Assembly: GCA_034433995.1 (NCBI GenBank)
Contig: DAOTZU010000293.1
Span: 1-10,031, forward strand
DNA from: DAOTZU01 sp034433995
GTDB lineage: Bacteria > Chloroflexota > Anaerolineae > UBA1429
Reading direction: 5' to 3'
DNA: 10,031 nt
This document shows positions 5,895-10,031 of this stretch, piece after piece (position 1 is the first letter of the stretch; each line of letters begins with the position of its first letter). A program made the position numbers and the translations under genes. The notes under the pieces are model-generated. The model was not told where the DNA came from, did not search any database, and worked only from the letters and a program-made list of their open reading frames with translations.

Positions 5895-6941
5895 GTGTTC
5901 CTGCAAGAACTTGCGGAGGCCCGAGGCGTAGCCGGCCATGAGCAGGCCGTGCGCGACCTTGTCTTGAACGCCATCAAGCCCTGGATCGATACGCACCGGG
6001 TGGATGCTTTGGGCAACCTGATCTGTCTCCGCCGGGCACGGGGCCAGCCCACAGAACAAGGCCCGCGCAAGGTCATGTTGGCCGCCCACATGGATGAGGT
6101 GGGCTTGATGATCACGGGGATCAACAGCGACGGCACCCTGCGCTTCGGCCCGGTGGGTGGGATTGATCCCCGCGTCCTCCTCTCCAAGCAGGTGCTGGTG
6201 GGCGATGATGCCGTGCCCGGCGTCATCGGCGCGCGGCCCATTCACCTTACCACACCGGCGGATCGTGAGCGGGTGGTGGAGCTGGACAAGATGGCCATTG
6301 ATATCGGCGTCACCAGCAAAAGCGCCGCCGAGAAAAAGGTGAAACTGGGCGATTATGTCTCCTTCCGCACCACGTTTGAGGTGCTGGATACCGAGGGCCT
6401 GCGCACCGTCAAGGGCAAGGCAATGGATGATCGTATCGGCTGTTATGTCTTGACCGAGCTCCTCAAAACCGACTATGCCTTTGACCTGTATGCCGTCTTT
6501 ACCGCCCAAGAAGAGGTGGGGTTGCGGGGAGCCAAGGTGGCGGCCTATGCCATCAACCCCGATCTCGCTCTGGTCTTTGAGGGCACCGTCTGCGACGATA
6601 TCCCCAAGGACAAGGACATCAGCCCGGTGACGGAGCTGGGCAAGGGGCCGGCCCTCACCTTCATGGATCGGTCGGTCATCGCCGATCCGCGGCTGGTGCG
6701 CCTGTTGGTGCGCACGGCAGAGCGCCTGGGGATCCCCTACCAATTCAAACGAGCCATCGCCGGCGGCACCGACGCCGGCGCTATCCATCTCACCCGCGAG
6801 GGGGTGCCCTCGGCGGTGATCGCCGTGGCCTCCCGTTACATCCACGCGCCGGTGAGCATGGTCAGCTTGAACGACGTGGACCACACCATACAGTTGGCGC
6901 GCGAAGCGCTGCACACCCTGGAAGGAGGGCTGGAAGCATGA
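5895..6941 (+). CDS. M42 family metallo-aminopeptidase, paralogue 2
   Basis: A 348-residue M42 peptidase with a full active site: His65 and Asp67 in 'AAHMDEVG', bridging Asp178 in 'KAMDDRIG', catalytic Glu206 and ligand Glu207 in 'TAQEEVG', Glu229 in 'VFEGT', and His317 in 'RYIHAPVS'. The Asp at the 229-equivalent position in its two neighbours is Glu here, a substitution also seen in a subgroup of the family with a 'EGT' motif. 'GGTDAGAIHLT' (290-300) is the usual segment before the last histidine. The predicted start is GTG at 5895, supported by the strong GGAGGAGGGAG box at 5881-5891; translation from it begins 'MFLQELAEARGVAGHE', matching the family N terminus. The stop overlaps the next gene by 4 bp (ATGA), indicating coupled translation. 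Divergence from both neighbours argues for old duplications rather than recent copies. Confidence 0.93.
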   Translation: MFLQELAEARGVAGHEQAVRDLVLNAIKPWIDTHRVDALGNLICLRRARGQPTEQGPRKVMLAAHMDEVGLMITGINSDGTLRFGPVGGIDPRVLLSKQVLVGDDAVPGVIGARPIHLTTPADRERVVELDKMAIDIGVTSKSAAEKKVKLGDYVSFRTTFEVLDTEGLRTVKGKAMDDRIGCYVLTELLKTDYAFDLYAVFTAQEEVGLRGAKVAAYAINPDLALVFEGTVCDDIPKDKDISPVTELGKGPALTFMDRSVIADPRLVRLLVRTAERLGIPYQFKRAIAGGTDAGAIHLTREGVPSAVIAVASRYIHAPVSMVSLNDVDHTIQLAREALHTLEGGLEA

Positions 6942-7930
6942 AAGAACTCATCAAATCCCTGGTGGAGGCTTACGGGCCTTCCGGCCACGAAGACGCCGTG
7001 CGCTCCATCTTGGCGGAGGTCCTCCGCGGCCGGGCCAGCGAGCTGCGCACCGATGCTCTGGGCAACCTCATCGCCTATAAAAAGGGCAGCGGCGGGGGCA
7101 AACGGGTGATGATCGCCGCCCACATGGACGAGATCGGGCTGGCGGTGACCCATGTGGATAAAAAAGGGTTCCTGCGGGTGGCCTCGGTAGGCGGCGTCTT
7201 TCCGCCGACTTTGGTGGGTGGCCGGGTGCGCTTTGCCAATGGGGCCTTGGGGGTCATCGGCTGCGAAAAATGGTTGACCGCCAACACCCCCACCTGGGAC
7301 GAGATCTTTGTAGATGTGGGCGCCACCTGCCCTGAAGATGCGCCGGTGGGCGTGGGCGATATCGCCTGTTTCGAGCGCTCCTTCGCCGACTTGGGCCGAC
7401 GGCTGGTGGCCAAGGCCATGGACGACCGCATCGGCTGCGCCGTGGCCGCCCAGGCTCTGTTGGAGCTGGGTGATTCCCCCCATGAGCTCTATTTCGTCTT
7501 TACCACCCAAGAGGAGGTGGGATCTCGCGGAGCCACCGTCTCAGCGTTCGGCGTGGAACCGGAGGTGGCGTTGGCTGTGGATGTGACCCTCATCGGCGAT
7601 ACGCCGGAGGCCAAACCCATGGCTGTGAGCCTAGGGGCCGGGCCGGCCATCAAGGTGATGGATGCGGGGATGTTGACCCATCCGGGCGTCAAGCAATGGA
7701 TGATCGCCACCGCCCAAGCCGCCGGCATCCCCTACCAACTGGAGGTGTTGGAGCGAGGCGGCACTGACGCCGAGGTGATGCAGCGCACCCGCGGCGGCGT
7801 GCCGGCCGGGTGCCTTTCCATCCCCACCCGTTATGTCCACACCCCATCGGAGATGGTAGATTACGATGATGTGCAAAAGGCAGTCGCACTGCTGGTGGCG
7901 CTGCTGAGCAAGGAGATCACCTGGCCCTAG
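6938..7930 (+). CDS. M42 family metallo-aminopeptidase, paralogue 3
   Basis: A 330-residue M42 peptidase, the shortest of the three, with all expected residues: His62 and Asp64 in 'AAHMDEIG', bridging Asp162 in 'KAMDDRIG', catalytic Glu192 and ligand Glu193 in 'TTQEEVG', Asp215 in 'AVDVTL', and His301 in 'RYVHTPSE'. 'RGGTDAEVMQ' (273-282) precedes the final histidine. The difference in length falls largely in the region between residues 65 and 155, the inserted PDZ-like domain that controls oligomerisation and the entry pores. The ATG overlaps the stop of paralogue 2 by 4 bp, with an AAGGAGGGC-type box just upstream. The gene ends 9 bp from the convergent zinc-ribbon gene, with no terminator seen in the gap. 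Together the three genes could provide subunits with different residue preferences. Confidence 0.93.
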   Translation: MKELIKSLVEAYGPSGHEDAVRSILAEVLRGRASELRTDALGNLIAYKKGSGGGKRVMIAAHMDEIGLAVTHVDKKGFLRVASVGGVFPPTLVGGRVRFANGALGVIGCEKWLTANTPTWDEIFVDVGATCPEDAPVGVGDIACFERSFADLGRRLVAKAMDDRIGCAVAAQALLELGDSPHELYFVFTTQEEVGSRGATVSAFGVEPEVALAVDVTLIGDTPEAKPMAVSLGAGPAIKVMDAGMLTHPGVKQWMIATAQAAGIPYQLEVLERGGTDAEVMQRTRGGVPAGCLSIPTRYVHTPSEMVDYDDVQKAVALLVALLSKEITWP

Positions 7931-7939
7931 GCCATCGCC

Positions 7940-8476
7940 TCAGCGTTCCTTGAGGGCGCGGGAAACGATCCAGGCCAACAGCCCCATCAAGCCCGCGCCC
8001 GCCCCAAAGGCCCGCAAGAGATCCCGTTTGTAGTTGGCCCAGTAGCGCCCCGCGGCCTCTTGGCGCGCCTGCTCGGCGGCGCGGCGACGCTCCTGCTCGC
8101 CCAACACCGCCATGGTCTCGGCCCGCTCGATCTCGGCCAGCAGCTCCTGTGCTGCAACATCGTCGGGCGCCAGCTCCACCGCTCTGGCCGCATGGGCCTT
8201 GGCCTGCGCCCAGCGCTTTTGCTGGGCCTCCACCTTGGCCAACAGGAGATGGGCCGGGCGAAAATCCCCTTGCAGCTCTAGAGCCACCCGCAACTTGTCC
8301 GCCGCTTCATCCAGCTTGCCCTCACGGGCCAGGGCCAGGCCTTGATTGTAATAGATCGCCGCCCCATACTCCAAGCGGATCAGCGCCGAGAGATCCTCTT
8401 GGCAATCGGGGCAGATGGTGGTCTCCGCAGGCACGGTCCCTCCGCAATAGGGACAGGTGAGGGTTTGCTCCTTCAT
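7940..8476 (-). CDS. zinc-ribbon / TPR / C-terminal membrane anchor protein
   Basis: A 178-residue protein with three visible parts. Residues 8-25 form a zinc ribbon with Cys8, Cys11, Cys22 and Cys25 (CPYC...CPDC). Residues about 36-118 contain two to three TPR-like helical pairs ('YYNQGLALAREGKLDEAADKL', 'PAHLLLAKVEAQQKRWAQAK'-like segments), usually a protein-protein interaction surface. A charged helix (about 118-150) then leads to a single transmembrane helix at about 155-173 near the C terminus, ending in basic residues. A tail-anchored topology with the zinc ribbon and TPR in the cytoplasm is the likeliest arrangement. The ATG at 8476 has AAAGGTG 7 bp upstream. It lies 35 bp after the GrpE-like gene on the same strand, so the two probably share a promoter, suggesting a role with chaperones at the membrane. 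That role is inference from context; the family is otherwise unnamed. Confidence 0.8.
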   Translation of the reverse strand: MKEQTLTCPYCGGTVPAETTICPDCQEDLSALIRLEYGAAIYYNQGLALAREGKLDEAADKLRVALELQGDFRPAHLLLAKVEAQQKRWAQAKAHAARAVELAPDDVAAQELLAEIERAETMAVLGEQERRRAAEQARQEAAGRYWANYKRDLLRAFGAGAGLMGLLAWIVSRALKER

Positions 8477-8511
8477 TACAGGGCACCTTTCTTCAGAGCG
8501 TTGCGCAGACT

Positions 8512-9087
8512 CTAGCTATCCTGGGCCGCGGCTCCCGAATCGATGATGGTGGCATCATCCGCGCCACGAGCAGGCGGGTTGGGCGCCGGCGCGGTCTTGG
8601 CCTCCGGAGGCGCGTTCACCACCACTTGAGCGCGGCGCAAGATCCCATGGGGCCAGCGATAGCCCGCGCGCACCTCGCGCAGCACCACCTGGGGGGCCGC
8701 CTCCTCGCGCACCTCGGTGCGCACCATCTCGCTGGTTTCAGGATCAAAGGGCTCGCCGATGGTGTTGATGGCCTCCACTTGGTGATGCTTGAGGATGTCG
8801 ATCATCTTTTTGCCCAAGGCCACGATGGAGCGCACCATGGCCGCCTCGCGGGCATTGCTCGTCACCCCCCAGCGCTCCACGATGGTGGTGATATCGTCGC
8901 GCAGGGAGATGAGCTCCAGCAAGATCTCCCGCATATCGGCCAGGGCCTGTAGCCGATGCTCCTCCAACGATTGCTCCAGCCTGGCCACGCGGAAAAGGAG
9001 ATCGCGGATGGTGGCTGCGGGATCGGCATCCACCGCCGCCGGTGGCACCGGGTAAAAGGCGTCGTCGAAAGAGAATCTATCGCTCAT
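8512..9087 (-). CDS. GrpE-like nucleotide exchange factor
   Basis: A 191-residue protein resembling GrpE, which exchanges ADP for ATP on Hsp70 (DnaK). Residues about 24-105 form the long charged helix pair used for dimerisation. The C-terminal beta domain is recognisable from 'GEPFDPETSEMV' (111-122) and 'AGYRWPHGILRRAQVVV' (141-157), matching the GrpE pattern 'GE.FDP..HEA' and 'GY...D.v.RpA.V.V'. The His of the first pattern is Ser119 here and the RPA motif is RRA, so it is a divergent member. A Pro/Ala-rich tail (158-191) follows, ending in 'DDATIIDSG'. The ATG at 9087 has GGAAGGAG upstream, while a longer in-frame start at 9117 lies upstream of that box near the transcription start. No dnaK or dnaJ is in the window and no CIRCE operator is seen at the promoter. 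It is probably a second, specialised GrpE rather than the housekeeping one. Confidence 0.78.
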   Translation of the reverse strand: MSDRFSFDDAFYPVPPAAVDADPAATIRDLLFRVARLEQSLEEHRLQALADMREILLELISLRDDITTIVERWGVTSNAREAAMVRSIVALGKKMIDILKHHQVEAINTIGEPFDPETSEMVRTEVREEAAPQVVLREVRAGYRWPHGILRRAQVVVNAPPEAKTAPAPNPPARGADDATIIDSGAAAQDS

Positions 9088-9125
9088 GGGCCGCTGCTCC
9101 TTCCCAGGCCGAAACATCTGCCACC

Positions 9126-9154
9126 ATGATAGCCCAACCCAACGGGCCTGTCAA
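9126..9154 (-). promoter_or_regulatory. near-consensus promoter of the grpE-like operon
   Basis: Reading the minus strand: a perfect TTGACA (9154-9149), a 17-bp spacer, and TATCAT (9131-9126). Initiation near 9119 leaves about 32 nt of leader. The -35 box lies 13 bp from the nearer core end (9168) of miniature element copy 2. No heat-shock operator such as CIRCE was found. Confidence 0.82.
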
Positions 9155-9160
9155 ACGTTT

Positions 9161-9166
9161 TGTGGC
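9161..9166. repeat. left target-site duplication of element copy 2
   Basis: TGTGGC recurs at 9309-9314 across the element; the match is 7 bp (TTGTGGC) if the outer T at 9308 is shared. Its sequence is unrelated to the CCCCAA around copy 1. Confidence 0.65.
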
Positions 9167-9308
9167 AGAGGGTGTCGAGAAATGCCCCCGTCGGTTAGAA
9201 ACCGACGTCTGGGGATGGTAAGCCCGCGCCGTGGGTTTGGCAAGCAGAGCCGTCGGATTCCATCCGACGGCGGGCAAGGCCTCTACGCACTTTTTTCCCA
9301 CACCCTCT
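9167..9308 (+). mobile_element. MITE-like miniature inverted-repeat element, copy 2
   Basis: A 142-bp unit about 90% identical by eye to 11-153 and in the same orientation. The ends are AGAGGGTGT (9167-9175) and ACACCCTCT (9300-9308). It is flanked by TGTGGC on both sides. Hairpins A (9189-9196/9200-9207) and C (9249-9258/9262-9271) are unchanged from copy 1. Hairpin B (9220-9227/9231-9238) has two C-to-T changes that turn G-C pairs into G-U pairs, so it can still fold as plus-strand RNA. Hairpin D (from 9277) has lost most of its pairing though the T-run at 9291-9296 remains, so terminator function is probably gone. It separates the grpE-like promoter from the beta-helix gene. No transposase is present nearby. 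Confidence 0.8.
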
Positions 9309-9314
9309 TGTGGC
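9309..9314. repeat. right target-site duplication of element copy 2
   Basis: TGTGGC matches 9161-9166. It overlaps the first bases of the GC-rich inverted repeat at 9311-9354. Confidence 0.65.
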
Positions 9315-9354
9315 GCGGCGGGGCACCCCGATACGAGGCTTCTCAGCCGCGCCA
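9311..9354. other. GC-rich inverted repeat downstream of the beta-helix gene
   Basis: TGGCGCGGC (9311-9319) is the exact complement of GCCGCGCCA (9346-9354), giving a 9-bp stem around a 26-nt interior that itself holds GGGG/CCCC (9320-9329). A GGGGTACCCC palindrome follows at 9355-9364. It lies about 30-75 bp past the stop of the minus-strand beta-helix gene and may help end its transcript, but there is no adjacent T-run in that direction. Confidence 0.4.
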
Positions 9355-9383
9355 GGGGTACCCCGCTCAAGCGACCCTCGGCG

Positions 9384-10031
9384 CTACTTTTTCCCCCGCA
9401 GACCCACCGTGGAAAGGTCAATGGGCTGGAAACCCAGCTTCAGGGCCGGCGAATCGGGCCGCAAGGCATAGTTATCGTGATCCCAATCCACAAATAGGGG
9501 ATCGGCCACCACCGAGTGCGCCTCGTAGCCACGCCCTCGCCAAGCGTCGTAATCCTCAACGCCGGGCAGGTGCTCGATGACCATCTTCTGGCCTTTGACC
9601 GGGAACCAGATGTTGTAATCCGACTCGGTGACTAGGCTGCGTTCGCCCAAGATGCGCGCCATCTTGGTCTCATCGCCCTTGAAGGCCAAGATGTTGTGCC
9701 GCAGGACGACATCCGTGTGCACGAATTGCTCGCTGTTGTGGGAGCTGAGCACATAGCGCTGAGCATCCACCAAGATGTTGTTCTCGATCACGTTGTAGCG
9801 GTTGCCCCAGAGCATATGCAGCGAATCGCGGGTGCGATAGACCACGTTGTTCCTGACCTCGCTGTTGCGGCTCTCGCAGCCCAGGTAAATGCCCCAACCG
9901 GGCGTGCCTTCGCCGGGAGAGTAGACATCATGGATCAGGTTGTTGCGGATGATCATATTGGAATCACGCACGAAAATGCCGCCACTATCGTTGCTCAGGA
10001 GCGAGACGTTATAGATCTCGTTGTACTCGAT
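9384..10031 (-). CDS. right-handed parallel beta-helix protein, C-terminal part
   Basis: The last 215 residues of a larger protein; the reading frame is open through the right edge, so the start is outside the window and the GTG at 9971 is an internal valine. The pattern is that of pectate-lyase-like (PbH1) repeats: short strands with Asn ladders such as 'IEYNEIYNV', 'MIIRNNLIHDV', 'SEVRNNVVYRT', 'NVIENNILVDA' and 'VVLRHNILAFK', each about 22-30 residues apart. The C terminus has the common closing segment 'DPLFVDWDHDNYALRPDSPALKLGF', typical of secreted polysaccharide-acting or surface beta-helix proteins. Substrate and catalytic residues cannot be judged, because the fold is shared by lyases, epimerases, hydrolases and non-enzymatic proteins. 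No signal peptide can be checked. It ends 76 bp from miniature element copy 2. Confidence 0.85.
   Translation of the reverse strand: MEYNEIYNVSLLSNDSGGIFVRDSNMIIRNNLIHDVYSPGEGTPGWGIYLGCESRNSEVRNNVVYRTRDSLHMLWGNRYNVIENNILVDAQRYVLSSHNSEQFVHTDVVLRHNILAFKGDETKMARILGERSLVTESDYNIWFPVKGQKMVIEHLPGVEDYDAWRGRGYEAHSVVADPLFVDWDHDNYALRPDSPALKLGFQPIDLSTVGLRGKK

Noticed and set aside
5796..6914. Long minus-strand open frame (372 codons) across M42 paralogue 2
   Set aside because: It lies antisense to a complete peptidase with all catalytic motifs; composition is shadow-like and no promoter or ribosome site precedes it.
9088..9166. CIRCE/HrcA heat-shock operator upstream of the grpE-like gene
   Set aside because: The inverted repeat expected for CIRCE (TTAGCACTC...GAGTGCTAA) was looked for and not found.
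9086..9580. Plus-strand open frame running through element copy 2 into the beta-helix gene
   Set aside because: It crosses a promoter, a non-coding repeat and an antisense gene, and its start lies within the leader of the grpE-like gene.

Overview
This is a GC-rich bacterial chromosomal window with tightly packed genes, short intergenic gaps, and several near-consensus sigma70-type promoters (TTGACA-like / TATAAT-like, 16-17 bp spacing). The gene content suggests a Chloroflexota lineage such as Anaerolineae, but this is an inference from style and no marker gene confirms it. Pointers are a membrane-anchored Thr/Pro-rich tail protein, a run of three M42 aminopeptidases, a glycogen-synthase-like GT4 enzyme and a zinc-ribbon/TPR protein beside a GrpE-like protein.

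Layout, left to right: (i) a ~143 bp miniature element (copy 1) with terminal inverted repeats and its own flanking 6-bp direct repeat; (ii) a plus-strand pair, a YdjM-family membrane protein translationally coupled to a pyrimidine-nucleoside phosphorylase; (iii) a convergent minus-strand GT4 glycosyltransferase; (iv) back-to-back divergent promoters, then a small internally duplicated 'CQLG' protein; (v) a 100-residue helical protein of unknown function with its own promoter and a strong terminator; (vi) a one-TM protein with a low-complexity Thr/Pro/Ala tail; (vii) an operon of three consecutive M42 metallo-aminopeptidases; (viii) a minus-strand operon of a GrpE-like protein followed by a zinc-ribbon/TPR/TM protein; (ix) copy 2 of the miniature element; (x) the 3' part of a right-handed beta-helix protein running off the right edge.

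Functionally, the intelligible genes concern salvage and turnover: nucleoside phosphorolysis, peptide trimming, alpha-glucan or glycoconjugate synthesis, and chaperone cycling. No phage, CRISPR or defence locus is visible.

The most unusual signal is the pair of miniature elements. They are about 90% identical and lie ~9 kb apart in the same orientation. Each is bounded by a different short direct repeat, as expected for independent insertions. Each ends exactly 13 bp from the -35 hexamer of a good promoter, although opposite ends of the element face the two promoters. Inside they carry conserved hairpins whose changes keep pairing possible in plus-strand RNA. No transposase is encoded in the window.
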